NCBI GenBank assembly: GCA_002427845.1
Contig: DIYZ01000001.1
Span: 1 to 14,548 of the forward strand
Direction: 5' to 3'
Source: Chloracidobacterium sp. UBA6041
GTDB lineage: Bacteria; Acidobacteriota; Blastocatellia; Pyrinomonadales; Pyrinomonadaceae
DNA length: 14,548 nucleotides
Within the stretch, counting starts at the first letter, position 1. Each line of letters begins with the position of its first letter. The notes below the pieces were generated by a model, which did not search any database, was not told the origin of the DNA, and saw only the letters and a list, made by a program, of their open reading frames with translations. The translations under genes were made by a program, and so were the position numbers. Positions 6,188 through 14,548 of the stretch are shown here, piece after piece.

Positions 6188-7096
6188 ATGACGACAGTGA
6201 AAATCGAAGTGATCATTAACGCCAGTTCCGGCTCTTTTGATAAAGAAGACGTTCAGCCTCGTCTGGCGGAGCTATTCAAAGCGGCCGGTTTGGAAGCGCG
6301 AATCTCACTCGCCAAAACTGGCGCGGAAGTGATTACTCTTGCGCAACAAGCAGCGCGCGGCAACGCCAAAACAATCGTGGCCGGCGGCGGTGATGGCACA
6401 ATGAATTCAGTGGCTTCAGCGATTGTTGGTTCCGAGAAAGCGTTGGGGGTTTTGCCTTTCGGGACCATGAATCACCTCGCCAAAGACCTCCACATCCCGC
6501 TTGATCTGGAGAGCGCGGTGCAAACGATCGCTGCCGGGCAGGTAGCCAAAATTGACATTGGCGAAGTTAATGGCCGCATCTTTTTGAACAATTCGAGTTT
6601 GGGTTTGTACCCCAGCATCGTTCGCGAGCGCCAGAAGCAGCAGCGACTGGGGTTCGGCAAGTGGCCTGCTTTCATTTGGGCCGCGGTCTCTGTGCTGCGT
6701 CGCTACCCGTTCTTGAACATTCGCTTGAGCATCGACGGTAAAGAGTTAACGAGTCGCACGCCCTTCGTGTTCATCGGCAACAACGAATATGAAATGGAAA
6801 CTCTCAACATTGGCGCGCGAGCGCGCCTGGACGCGGGAGAGTTGAGTCTTTATATGACTAACCGCACCAGCCGGTTGGGACTGATCCGGCTGGCGCTGCG
6901 CGCTTTGTTTGGCGGTTTGCGTCAGGAGAAAGATTTCCTGGCCTTTTGCACGAAAGAAATTTGGATTGAAACCAAACATAAGCGTTTGCGCGTAGCACTC
7001 GATGGCGAAGTTACAGTCATTGAGCCACCACTTCATTACCGCGTGCGTCCCAGGGCGTTGCGCGTGCTGGTGGGAAAAAATGATCGTAGCCGGTGA
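6188..7096 (+). CDS. Diacylglycerol/lipid kinase family protein (YegS-like)
   Basis: This cytoplasmic or membrane-associated kinase is predicted to phosphorylate diacylglycerol or a related lipid with ATP. From the chosen start (residue 1 = M of MTTVKIEVII) the nucleotide-binding glycine loop GGGDGT is at 66-71, with the conserved GTMNHLAKDL block at 92-101. The second lobe contains KIDIGEVNGRIFLNNSSLG and ends in a typical beta-sandwich (IWIETKHKRLRVALDGEV). At 302 residues it fits the family (about 300). A start at 6131 is also open but adds 19 residues that the family lacks, so I prefer 6188; neither has a clear ribosome binding site. It is divergent from the RNB gene and followed closely by a metallophosphoesterase and a PAP2 phosphatase. 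The true substrate cannot be read from sequence; other members act on sphingosine-like or glycerol lipids. Confidence 0.9.
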   Translation: MTTVKIEVIINASSGSFDKEDVQPRLAELFKAAGLEARISLAKTGAEVITLAQQAARGNAKTIVAGGGDGTMNSVASAIVGSEKALGVLPFGTMNHLAKDLHIPLDLESAVQTIAAGQVAKIDIGEVNGRIFLNNSSLGLYPSIVRERQKQQRLGFGKWPAFIWAAVSVLRRYPFLNIRLSIDGKELTSRTPFVFIGNNEYEMETLNIGARARLDAGELSLYMTNRTSRLGLIRLALRALFGGLRQEKDFLAFCTKEIWIETKHKRLRVALDGEVTVIEPPLHYRVRPRALRVLVGKNDRSR

Positions 7097-7107
7097 CTGG
7101 AGAAGAA

Positions 7108-7917
7108 ATGCGCACGATAGTACATCTTTCCGATATGCATTTTGGTCGCGTCGATCATTCAGTGATCACTCCTTTGATCGAAACGATTGGCCGGATCAAG
7201 CCCGATCTCGTAGCCGTGTCGGGGGATTTGACGCAGCGCGCTCGCTCAAATCAGTTTAAGGAAGCGCGTGCTTTTCTCGACGCTTTGCCTAAGCCGCAGA
7301 TTGTAGTGCCAGGTAACCACGACGTGCCGCTGCATAATGTGGCGGCGCGTTTCGTCCAACCGTTACGCAAGTACCGCCGCTATATCACTGCCGATCTTCG
7401 GCCTTTCTATTATGACGACGAGATTGCGGTCATTGGCGTCAACACCGCGCGCTCGCTGACCATCAAAGGGGGCCGCATCAACGAACAGCAAGTTGCGTGG
7501 ATGAGCGAACGACTCTGTGCTTGCGATCCGGAAGTCGTGAAAATTGTGGTCACTCATCACCCCTTCGATTTGCCCGAAGGCCACGACGAACGCAAGCTCG
7601 TCGGACGCGCGCAGATGGCTATGAAAGCTCTTGCGAGTTGTGGTGCCGACGTGTTTCTCGCGGGCCATCTCCACATTAGCCACACCTCGCACAGCACCAC
7701 CCGCTACCAGATCGAAGGGCACTCAGCGCTTGTTTTACAAGCTGGAACTGCCACTTCCACGCGTGGACGTGGTGAAGCCAATTCCTTCAACTTGATTCAC
7801 GTCGACAGACCGCACATCGCGGTGGAACGACTTGAATGGCAACCGGACGGCGCGGAGTTTAAGACCGCTACGACCGAGCGTTTTATACACGCCCCACAGG
7901 GCTGGGTCAGAACGTAA
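7108..7917 (+). CDS. Calcineurin-like metallophosphoesterase (CpdA-like)
   Basis: This two-metal phosphoesterase has all family motifs in order: D9 and H11 in LSDMHFG, D40 in VSGDLT, N70 and H71 in PGNHDVP, H150 in VTHHPF, and H187 and H189 in AGHLHIS. It is soluble, with no signal peptide. I choose ATG 7108 because GGAG (7099-7102) lies 5 nt upstream and the protein then begins directly with the first beta strand MRTIVHLSD. A GTG at 7093 is also possible: it overlaps the TGA of the lipid kinase by 4 nt (GTGA) and adds 5 residues. It is clearly translationally linked to the kinase. Relatives include cyclic-nucleotide and lipid phosphoesterases such as UDP-diacylglucosamine hydrolases; the lipid-related neighbours make a lipid or nucleotide-lipid substrate plausible, but this is inference. 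Confidence 0.92.
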   Translation: MRTIVHLSDMHFGRVDHSVITPLIETIGRIKPDLVAVSGDLTQRARSNQFKEARAFLDALPKPQIVVPGNHDVPLHNVAARFVQPLRKYRRYITADLRPFYYDDEIAVIGVNTARSLTIKGGRINEQQVAWMSERLCACDPEVVKIVVTHHPFDLPEGHDERKLVGRAQMAMKALASCGADVFLAGHLHISHTSHSTTRYQIEGHSALVLQAGTATSTRGRGEANSFNLIHVDRPHIAVERLEWQPDGAEFKTATTERFIHAPQGWVRT

Positions 7918-7933
7918 GGACCGCGACTAACTA

Positions 7934-8611
7934 GTGAAATTCCCTCTGCCAGCAAACAGGTATCGGGCCTTACCGCTCGTCGTAGGTCTTTTTGTATTTG
8001 CGGCGATGACCTTGATCCTGGGTGAGATCTCGGAAGACTTAATCAACCACGAGCCACTGACTGTTGCTGACGCACGGCTCAGTATGTGGCTGCACACCCA
8101 CAATTCTCACCTATGGACCACGGTGTTGTGGATAGTGACATCCCTTCATTCGACTGCGGCCGTTAGCTGTATCGCAGTAGTTATTGGACTCTACCTCATT
8201 TGGCGACGACGGCCTTACTGGCTCGCAGCGCTGTGGCTCTCAGTTTTCGGCGGAATGCTGCTCAACAAACTTTTGAAGTACGGATTTCATCGCGCGCGTC
8301 CTCATTTCAACGATCCGATTCTGACGCTCACGAGTTACAGCTTCCCCAGCGGACACACGATGATGGCGACGGTTCTCTACGGTGTTCTGGCTGCGTACGT
8401 CGTCGCAAAAACGCGAAACATTTACAGGCGATTGCTTGTCGTTCTCACGGCGAGTTTTTTGATAGCGTTGGTAGGGTTTAGTCGCATATACCTCGGAGCT
8501 CATTACTTGAGTGACGTGCTGGGCGCGATTGCCGAAGGGCTGGCCTGGCTGTCGCTTTGTCTGACCGCGGTGTACTCCGTCTGGCAACAACGAAACGAGA
8601 AAGCTGCGTGA
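7934..8611 (+). CDS. PAP2-family membrane phosphatase
   Basis: This 225-residue integral membrane protein belongs to the type 2 phosphatidic acid phosphatase family. The three signature motifs are complete: K115-x6-R122-P123 (KYGFHRARP), P138-S-G-H141 (SFPSGH), and S183-R184-x5-H190-x3-D194 (SRIYLGAHYLSD). There are about six hydrophobic segments: residues 13-30, 60-70, 75-90, 94-112, 142-158 and 167-182, plus one more at 196-215. It would remove phosphate from lipids such as phosphatidate, or from undecaprenyl diphosphate, on the outer face of the membrane. The start is GTG at 7934; TAAGGA lies 13 nt upstream, a long spacing. It follows the metallophosphoesterase by 16 nt and closes the three-gene operon with the lipid kinase. 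Confidence 0.93.
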   Translation: MKFPLPANRYRALPLVVGLFVFAAMTLILGEISEDLINHEPLTVADARLSMWLHTHNSHLWTTVLWIVTSLHSTAAVSCIAVVIGLYLIWRRRPYWLAALWLSVFGGMLLNKLLKYGFHRARPHFNDPILTLTSYSFPSGHTMMATVLYGVLAAYVVAKTRNIYRRLLVVLTASFLIALVGFSRIYLGAHYLSDVLGAIAEGLAWLSLCLTAVYSVWQQRNEKAA

Positions 8612-8616
8612 CGGCC

Positions 8617-8639
8617 CTTAGCATCGACGCACTGCTAAG
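8617..8639 (+). other. Stem-loop directly after the PAP2 stop codon
   Basis: CTTAGCA (8617-8623) pairs perfectly with TGCTAAG (8633-8639) over a 9-nt loop, 5 nt after the TGA. No T-run follows. It could stabilise the mRNA 3' end or help termination of the operon. Confidence 0.4.
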
Positions 8640-8737
8640 AAGTTACAACAAACTAGCGTTACGCTGGCGTGAGGCATGCGGGTAGCTTTCACGCACTGAT
8701 CGATTCCGGGGATGTGGTGGAAGAGTTTTGAAGGATC

Positions 8738-8762
8738 GGTACGTTTACGTCCACTTTTTTTT
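8738..8762 (+). terminator. Weak terminator candidate for the lipid-kinase/PAP2 operon
   Basis: A small hairpin, GG-(T)-ACG with CGT-CC over loop TTTA (8738-8752), is followed after 2 nt by T8 (8755-8762). The stem is weak; the long T-run is the main support. Otherwise 8640-8849 holds no gene that I can support. Confidence 0.35.
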
Positions 8763-8849
8763 GCCGACAATGGCTCTAGAGTATCGTTGTCCAACTGCCT
8801 CTGCTGCTCAGTGTCTACTACGCACTCCTTATGGCTTCTTGCCGCGTGC

Positions 8850-9890
8850 TCACGGTTTCTTATTCTGCTCTATGTACTGCTCGAGTTTCTTGCGATCAGG
8901 GTAGTCGGGTTTTTTCTTTAGGAACTCTTCGTATTCCGCCGCGGCTTTACCTTTCATGCCAGCGCCGTTGTAAAGAGCAGCGAGGCGCAGATGGGCTTCG
9001 GCCATTCCGGTTGGATCGAGTTTGAGCGCTTCGTAAAGATAGACCACGGCCTTTGAACCCTTTTTGATCTGCAAATAAGCTTCGCCGAGCAAGTAGTTGG
9101 CTTCCGGAGACTCAGGCTTAATCTTGACTGCCTGGCTCAAAGGTTCGACGGCTGTTTCAAATTTCTTTTCCACCATCCGCAACCTACCGAGATTAAAGAA
9201 GGACAGGAAGAAGGCCGGATTTGCTTCAGTGGCGCGCAGATATGCACTTTCGGCTTCGCCGAGATTTTTTTGCATCAGGTATACAGTTCCCAGCTCACTC
9301 CAAGACTGGTAATCCTTCTCGTCTTCGCTGAGAATTTGGCGCAGGAATACCATTGCTTGAGCATAATTCTTCTCGTCCATAGCTTTCTCGGCCTCTGCAA
9401 AGCGCTTCTTATTCGTGGATGTGCGCTCATAGAAATCTGCTGCAGCGGCCCCGGATTTGTTGCCGTTTTTCCCAATGAAATTCTCTCGCCATTCCAACTC
9501 AATGTCCTGCCGAATATCGGTTTTGAAGAGTTCGTTAAGCAGCACATGTATGCGGGCGAGCTCGTTGCTTTCCACTTCAACCACGATCTCATAGTCCCCA
9601 TTCGAAACGTCCATAAACCGGTAACGGGAATTGTTTACGACAGTTTGTCGTGCGACTACCCGGCCAACAGACGTGTAAAGAATGAGATCAAAGCTTAGTG
9701 GCTTCGGACCCGTAACTTTGCTTTCGTCTACTTTAAAATCTCCGTAGAGCATATGTCCGCCACCCGTTTGGGCGGCGGATGACGTTGGAAAGAGGATAGT
9801 CAATAGCGCTAGAGTCAGTATCGTCCTCTCGCCTTTGGTCACCAGACTCATGGGAGCAACTGTAGTGAAGCGACCGAAGTTACTAGTCAT
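8850..9890 (-). CDS. Secreted TPR protein with N-terminal beta-sandwich domain
   Basis: This exported protein of up to 346 residues has a hydrophobic signal segment (ILTLALLTILFPTSSAAQ), with likely cleavage after residue 40 of the long form. Residues about 45-135 look like a carboxypeptidase-regulatory-like or Ig-like sandwich (GDFKVDESK, FDLILYTSVGRVVARQ, YRFMDVSNGDYEIVVEVE). Residues about 168-340 contain four to five TPR repeats, with recognisable A-x-x-x-L/Y-x-x-x-x-x-x-P-type helices: YQSWSELGTVYLMQ, FFLSFFNLGRLRMV, PEANYLLGEAYLQI, AEAHLRLAALYNGA. The protein ends in a Lys-rich tail. The start could also be M14 (position 9851), which puts the signal peptide at the very N-terminus and fits better; neither start has a ribosome binding site. 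It lies 82 nt downstream of the TonB-dependent receptor on the same strand and probably helps envelope protein interactions. The partner is unknown. Confidence 0.85.
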   Translation of the reverse strand: MTSNFGRFTTVAPMSLVTKGERTILTLALLTILFPTSSAAQTGGGHMLYGDFKVDESKVTGPKPLSFDLILYTSVGRVVARQTVVNNSRYRFMDVSNGDYEIVVEVESNELARIHVLLNELFKTDIRQDIELEWRENFIGKNGNKSGAAAADFYERTSTNKKRFAEAEKAMDEKNYAQAMVFLRQILSEDEKDYQSWSELGTVYLMQKNLGEAESAYLRATEANPAFFLSFFNLGRLRMVEKKFETAVEPLSQAVKIKPESPEANYLLGEAYLQIKKGSKAVVYLYEALKLDPTGMAEAHLRLAALYNGAGMKGKAAAEYEEFLKKKPDYPDRKKLEQYIEQNKKP

Positions 9891-9922
9891 GATTAGAAAA
9901 CCGGTTTCAATCTATAGAAATA

Positions 9923-9950
9923 CGGGCCGGAACATCTAAGTTCCGGCCCG
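9923..9950 (-). terminator. Strong hairpin between receptor and TPR gene
   Basis: CGGGCCGGAA (9923-9932) and TTCCGGCCCG (9941-9950) form a perfect 10-bp stem with an 8-nt loop. On the minus strand the following sequence is TATTTCTATAG, a broken T-run. It lies just after the receptor stop codon. It probably terminates or attenuates transcription before the TPR gene. Confidence 0.75.
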
Positions 9951-9972
9951 GTGAACTACCAGTTGAAATGCT

Positions 9973-12900
9973 TCAGAATGAATAACGGAAGCCGAACTGC
10001 ATTACTCGTGGTGTCCCCTGAATGGCCGTGAAGTTCGACCAATTCGAGGGTGGAGTGGCAGTGCTTGGGTCTAGCGTGACCCCCGTGCCTGTGCGGCTAA
10101 TGTCCATCTTTCCGAAGTGCTGAGTATTCGTCACATTGAAGGTCTCCCAGCGGATCTGGAACTTTTGATTCTCGCCCCAGGGCAGGTTAAAGGACTTGCT
10201 CAAACCGAGGTCCAGGCTGACGTAGCCGGGCAGTCTGAAGACATTGCGATCTCCTGACTCGCCAGGGAGTGCGTTTCGGAAGCTCTGGTAAGCTCCCTTC
10301 GGATCGCAGCCAAACAGTTTTGGCGCGTCAAGACCGCCACGAGTCGGGCAAGATTGCAAGGGCTTAGTCCTGACCACACTGCTCTGCACGTTCCAGTTTG
10401 TGGCCCAGCGAGCATCGTCGAAGAGATTGGGAGCCGGCAGGCCAGAATTCCAGCGATAAATACCAGCGAGCTGCCAACTACCGAGTATGCCGTTTACCCA
10501 TCTATTGGTGTCGCCCAGAAGCCATTGGCCGCGCCCGATCGGCAACTGCCATACAGCATTGACGTTGATGATGTGGCGGACATCAAAGTCGGAATCAGCG
10601 TACCAGTCATGCTGTCTGATCGGATTCAAGATGAACCCGTTGCCGAAAGTGGAGGCCGGGAGGCCACTCGTCTGCAAGCCTGAAGCATCATCCCTCGAGT
10701 GAGAGAGTGTATAGTTGAAATCAAGCGTTAACTTCTCTCCCAGGCGTTCCCGCACGGACACTGTACCCGCGTGATAGGAGGAGTTGCCAATACTGCTAAA
10801 TGCCGCGAGAGCGCCGTACTGGGGATTAAAGAAATAGTGAGCATTGATGCCCGTATCCAGGGCATCTTGCGTATCGGTCCAATCGTTGCCGAACACTTCC
10901 AGTGCAATCTGATAAATGGCTTGCGTCTGGTTGAGTGTCTCATTAAGTACGGTCTCGCCAAAATAGTTGGCGTTAACCTGAGCAGCGAGATCGGCCGGAT
11001 AAAGATTCGCAAAGTAAGGGATCTGCTGCACCGCCGAGATTGAGGTACCCTGTGCACGCAGTCGTTCAAGAATGCCGGCCGCGGTGTACCAATCCATACC
11101 TGACTTCGGGTCGACTAGATTGTTCAGCGCCATAATATCGCGCTGTGCCAGCAGTTTGCGTCCCAACCTGCCAATATAAGACGCTTGCACCACGAGTCCC
11201 TTAGGCAATTGGCGTTCGAAGGTGGCATTCCAACTATAGTTAATGGGCGCCACCAGGGCTTCGTCCAACGTCGATTCGATGCGGCGCGAATCATTGGCGG
11301 GTTTCTGCTGGGGGAATGTCAGCGTGCCCGGAGGAGTTATTCCCGGCAAGCTGCGCACATCTTGCCCAAAACCGGTGAATAACGGAGCCGGACGAGTGCC
11401 AATGTTATAGGTGTTGGCAGAGATGGTCGTCTGAGAACTAAATCCGAGCTGGTTGTTGAGATCGAAGTTCACTGCTAACTGGTTGCCATAGTAGTCATTG
11501 GTGATGCCAAAGCCGCCGCGGAGGACGGATTCATGATTGACGCCAAACAACCTTGCTAAAAGACCCTTCTTAAATCCTGGCGACCAGGCTACGGCTACGC
11601 GAGGCTGAAAGTTGTTCTTGTCCCAACGATACAACGGCGATCGGCCATTTGCCGGTCCGGATAGGTCCACCGTGATGGGGTCAAAGAAGGGAACACCCGC
11701 CGCTGCACTTGCCACTCGCTGGTTAAAATAGTCCGTGAGCGGAATGTTCGGCTTAACCTCAAAGCCCTTAGTCTCGTACACGGGACGGCTAAGGCTGTAG
11801 CGCAAGCCGTAGGTGACGGTCAGGTTTGGAGTTAATTTCCAGATATCCTGACCATATACATCGTACTCTTGCGTGGCAAAGGTCCGATCAGTAGGTGTTG
11901 CCGCCGGCTGAAACGCGCCGTCATGAGCAAACGTAAATCGGGCAGTGTACTGAGAGTAGCGACCAATCAGCGCTGTTGCAGCGTTCTGCACCGCCGATTC
12001 AAATCCATTTGCGATTGGGGAGAAATCATTAACGAGATCCGAGAGGATAGTTCCCGCGCCACCGGAATAGAACGAGGGATTCGTCACGGCGGAGTCATAA
12101 GCATTGGCAAAACTTATCCGATTGTTCTTGATTAAGCGAATATTCCCTCCGAATTGGAAGGTGTGACTGCCGCGCACCCATGAGACATCGTCCGTGATGT
12201 TCTTTACCGGCGTCTTACGACTGACAGTTCGCGAGAATAGTAGCGGAGAAAAGACAAAGCGGAAGGTGATAGCATTAGCCGCCGAGTCACCGCTCTCGGA
12301 GAAAGCCTCCCGGGTAAATCCAAATCTGAAGTTATTCACGATCGTGTTACTGAGAGTCCACGTGTGTCCAACTACCAAACCAACAGGGTGAGACCAGGTG
12401 TTAGGAGGTGTCGTGTCCGGAAATTGCGGTATACCGCCGATAAGATCGTAAATCACGTTTGCCCGCACAAACAGTTGTTGCTTTGAGGTAAGATTCGCGT
12501 CAAAGCGCGCTGAGTGGGAGTTGAGCTTTACAGGCGTAGGAGCATTGAAGCGAAACCCGGCCGTGTTCAGTTGGACACTTGGGGTGCTATCGCCAACATC
12601 GAAGTTATTTGCCGGATACTTTGCGGCTGCTGCCCCCAGTGCAGAGATTGCTATCGGGTTTGTTCCCACCGTCGCCCCGCTTGTGGTGAAAACTGTGTTG
12701 ACGTCTGCTGCACTTAGAGTAGTTATCCCGCCTGAAGGATTCACATAGCGTAAAAGACCTTGTCCCATGCTCGCGAGAGGAACCACACGAGTGACGCCCT
12801 GCTGACTGGCATCGCGGCGACCTTCAAAGCTGTAGAAAAAGAACACCTTGTCCCTGATGATCCGACCCCCAACTGCGCCGCCAAAAGTATTTCGGATCAG

Positions 12901-13797
12901 CTTGGGTCGAGGTAAGCCGCTACGGTTATTAAAGAAATCATTTGCGGTGAAGATCGTATTGCGGTGACTTTCGAACAACGAGGCATGGAAATCGTTGCTC
13001 CCTCCCTTTGTAACCAGGGAAATCTGCGCCCCAGAAGACCGGCCCTGACTGGCATTCGCATTTGCCGTGGTAACTCTGAACTCCTCTACGGCCTCGGCGT
13101 TCAAACGAATCACCGTGCTGGTATCCGGCGATGTTAAAGTCAAATCAGACTCCGTCGCATCACTCGATGCGGTTCCGGTCGCCGCCCCCAACTGATTAGT
13201 TTGGGCCTCATTGATATCCACGCCGTCAAGCGTCACGTTGGATTGATCGCTGCGTGCGCCCGCCACATAACCGTCTCTAGTCACGCCGGGCTGCAGCGTC
13301 AAGAGCGATACAACGTTGCGCGCCTCCAGGGGTAATTGCGTAATCTGTTTGTTGACGAAATTGTTGCCGAGGGTGGCGTCATCGCGGTTGATCAGCGCTT
13401 CCGCGGAGCCTGCAACGACCGTCACCGACTCAGAAACGTTGCCGATTTCGAGGTGAACGTCAACCGGTGTCGCTTTGGCCACCAGAGCATGGACCTCAGT
13501 TATTACTGCTTTCTTGAAGCCTTTTGCCTCAACTTCGAGCCGATAGTCGCCAACTTGTACGAAATCGAAAGAGTAAGTGCCATTTTCGCTGCTTGTAGTC
13601 GTACGTAAGACGCTCGTGCCCAGGTTGGTCAACGTCACCGCCGCGCCGGCTATTACGTTGCCTTGAGGATCCTTAACGGTGCCGCGCACCGTTGAAGTGC
13701 CTTGCTGAGCGAAGGCAGTAATCGAAGACACTAGGAGAAGGAGAAGCACGCTCAGAATGGAGACTGTGCGGCTTCCCAGAAAACTTTGTCTTTTCAT
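9973..13797 (-). CDS. TonB-dependent receptor, Oar-like, with N-terminal carboxypeptidase-regulatory-like domain
   Basis: This 1274-residue outer membrane protein is predicted to form a 22-strand barrel and to import or bind a large substrate with energy from TonB. It starts with a signal peptide (hydrophobic SILSVLLLLLVSSITAFA, likely cut after A30). Residues about 35-118 form a carboxypeptidase-regulatory-like domain (VRGTVKDPQGNVIAGAAVTL and NGTYSFDFVQVGDYRLEVEA). The plug follows, with the Oar-type motifs LPLEARN at 155-161, LQPGV at 168-172, NVTLDGVDIN at 187-196, and VEEFRV with GAQISLVTKGGSN further on. The rest is barrel, with many aromatic and Asn-rich strands, ending in MQFGFRYSF, whose terminal Phe is the usual barrel assembly signal. 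GGAGG 5 nt upstream fixes the start. Such receptors are numerous in Acidobacteriota; the substrate cannot be read from sequence. Confidence 0.94.
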   Translation of the reverse strand: MKRQSFLGSRTVSILSVLLLLLVSSITAFAQQGTSTVRGTVKDPQGNVIAGAAVTLTNLGTSVLRTTTSSENGTYSFDFVQVGDYRLEVEAKGFKKAVITEVHALVAKATPVDVHLEIGNVSESVTVVAGSAEALINRDDATLGNNFVNKQITQLPLEARNVVSLLTLQPGVTRDGYVAGARSDQSNVTLDGVDINEAQTNQLGAATGTASSDATESDLTLTSPDTSTVIRLNAEAVEEFRVTTANANASQGRSSGAQISLVTKGGSNDFHASLFESHRNTIFTANDFFNNRSGLPRPKLIRNTFGGAVGGRIIRDKVFFFYSFEGRRDASQQGVTRVVPLASMGQGLLRYVNPSGGITTLSAADVNTVFTTSGATVGTNPIAISALGAAAAKYPANNFDVGDSTPSVQLNTAGFRFNAPTPVKLNSHSARFDANLTSKQQLFVRANVIYDLIGGIPQFPDTTPPNTWSHPVGLVVGHTWTLSNTIVNNFRFGFTREAFSESGDSAANAITFRFVFSPLLFSRTVSRKTPVKNITDDVSWVRGSHTFQFGGNIRLIKNNRISFANAYDSAVTNPSFYSGGAGTILSDLVNDFSPIANGFESAVQNAATALIGRYSQYTARFTFAHDGAFQPAATPTDRTFATQEYDVYGQDIWKLTPNLTVTYGLRYSLSRPVYETKGFEVKPNIPLTDYFNQRVASAAAGVPFFDPITVDLSGPANGRSPLYRWDKNNFQPRVAVAWSPGFKKGLLARLFGVNHESVLRGGFGITNDYYGNQLAVNFDLNNQLGFSSQTTISANTYNIGTRPAPLFTGFGQDVRSLPGITPPGTLTFPQQKPANDSRRIESTLDEALVAPINYSWNATFERQLPKGLVVQASYIGRLGRKLLAQRDIMALNNLVDPKSGMDWYTAAGILERLRAQGTSISAVQQIPYFANLYPADLAAQVNANYFGETVLNETLNQTQAIYQIALEVFGNDWTDTQDALDTGINAHYFFNPQYGALAAFSSIGNSSYHAGTVSVRERLGEKLTLDFNYTLSHSRDDASGLQTSGLPASTFGNGFILNPIRQHDWYADSDFDVRHIINVNAVWQLPIGRGQWLLGDTNRWVNGILGSWQLAGIYRWNSGLPAPNLFDDARWATNWNVQSSVVRTKPLQSCPTRGGLDAPKLFGCDPKGAYQSFRNALPGESGDRNVFRLPGYVSLDLGLSKSFNLPWGENQKFQIRWETFNVTNTQHFGKMDISRTGTGVTLDPSTATPPSNWSNFTAIQGTPRVMQFGFRYSF

Positions 13798-13807
13798 GGG
13801 TTCCTCC

Positions 13808-14548
13808 GATGGAAGATGTTTGAGATCCGGGTTGACTTAGAGTGCGCCAAGAATCAACCGTTTCAAAAAACACGATGCCATTGCTATTGAAAAACCAAAA
13901 ACGACAGTTCCAAATCTTCGGGCGGGTCTGAGCGAGGTCCCCCTTTGAGGATCAAAGACCGGCTTCCTTCCGACTGCCAAATACATCAGACCGCAACCCG
14001 ATTTCCTGTTTGTCAGTAAGTCTAAAGGCATGTGGGGCAGTTAAACCCCGCGAGAGTCTCTTTGGTTTTCGTTCTACTCCCACGCAGATACTATTCCGCG
14101 ATGAATCTGCGAATGATGACGCGTCTAAATACCTGTCATTTCGAGCGCATTTGAGTTTCGGCAAATCCGGAAAGTAATAAAGCTTATCCGAAATTCTAGT
14201 GAGTCTACAAAATTTTGGATAGCAGATTAGTTCGTCGAGCACAAAGAAATCGCGGATGAAGATTTATCCAAAAGCTCAAGTCGTGGCCGCCTCTCGGAAT
14301 ACTCACGGACATGGTTTTTGGCTTCAGTCGGACGGGTCCAATTCGTGACGAAGCAATAAACGAAGCGATTGATATTTTGCTGCGCTGCGCAATCTTAGTC
14401 AACTGGAATTGGTTTTGCGCAAATGACTGACCTAATTTCGCACAAAAGAGTTTTACCAAAACTTCTAAAGCGATCCGTTCTAATGCAACAAGTGAGCAAA
14501 CGGAAGGCAAAATGCGCCAATTCCTAAGCAAATCCGCCGGTGTGCCCC
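13808..14548. other. Upstream region of the receptor, no supported gene
   Basis: About 740 nt without a convincing gene. A minus-strand ORF of 108 codons (14531-14205) and several of 64-96 codons have no recognisable motif and no clear ribosome binding site. The region has a palindrome TTTGCGCAAA (14414-14423), a small GGGG/CCCC hairpin (14034-14049), and the motif CTGTCATTTCGAGCGC near 14132-14147, which resembles short dispersed repeats seen in some related genomes. No strong promoter for the receptor could be assigned. Confidence 0.45.

Noticed and set aside
14205..14531. Minus-strand ORF of 108 codons upstream of the receptor
   Set aside because: No ribosome binding site, no recognisable domain, and a shadow-like composition. 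Short plus-strand frames in the same place look equally plausible, so none is supported.
1..14548. CRISPR array or other regular direct repeat array
   Set aside because: No series of repeats with regular spacers was found on reading through the window.

Overview
The window looks like a piece of an Acidobacteriota chromosome, perhaps from the Blastocatellia or a related lineage. This is an inference. It rests on a 1274-residue Oar-like TonB-dependent receptor with an N-terminal carboxypeptidase-regulatory-like domain, a secreted TPR protein directly downstream of it, a short RNB-family ribonuclease, and an apparent fragment of a carboxypeptidase-regulatory-like protein. No marker gene fixes the taxon.

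Left end (1-1387): a disordered accessory region. A carboxypeptidase-regulatory-like reading frame with no start codon runs off the left edge on the minus strand. It overlaps, out of frame, the tail of a second minus-strand ORF that begins with a good helix-turn-helix-like domain and loses its family resemblance at a GC-rich hairpin cluster (512-583). About 570 nt without a convincing gene follow, containing a perfect 15-bp inverted repeat and a good sigma70-type promoter.

Integrative element (about 1213-4140, plus strand): promoter, an unrecognised 263-residue protein, an excisionase-like small HTH protein, and a complete tyrosine recombinase. The recombinase ends 35 nt from the CCA end of a tRNA-Met(CAT) gene on the opposite strand. 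This is the usual layout of an island inserted at a tRNA 3' end, but the far attachment site is not visible here. Between the tRNA and the next gene lies a long near-perfect inverted repeat (4351-4436).

Core-like part (4477-14548): an RNB ribonuclease (minus strand) whose C-terminal tail seems to continue in another frame after the stop. Divergent from it is a plus-strand operon of a diacylglycerol-kinase-family lipid kinase, a metallophosphoesterase and a PAP2 phosphatase, which together suggest membrane lipid phosphorylation and dephosphorylation. Then, on the minus strand, comes the TonB-dependent receptor, followed by a perfect 10-bp hairpin and the secreted TPR protein. The last 740 nt, upstream of the receptor, hold no gene I can support.

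No clearly new multi-gene system stands out. The best candidates for something undescribed are the unrecognised 263-residue protein with its mobile-element neighbours, the structured repeats at 512-583, 1050-1103 and 4351-4436, and the frame break at the end of the RNB gene.
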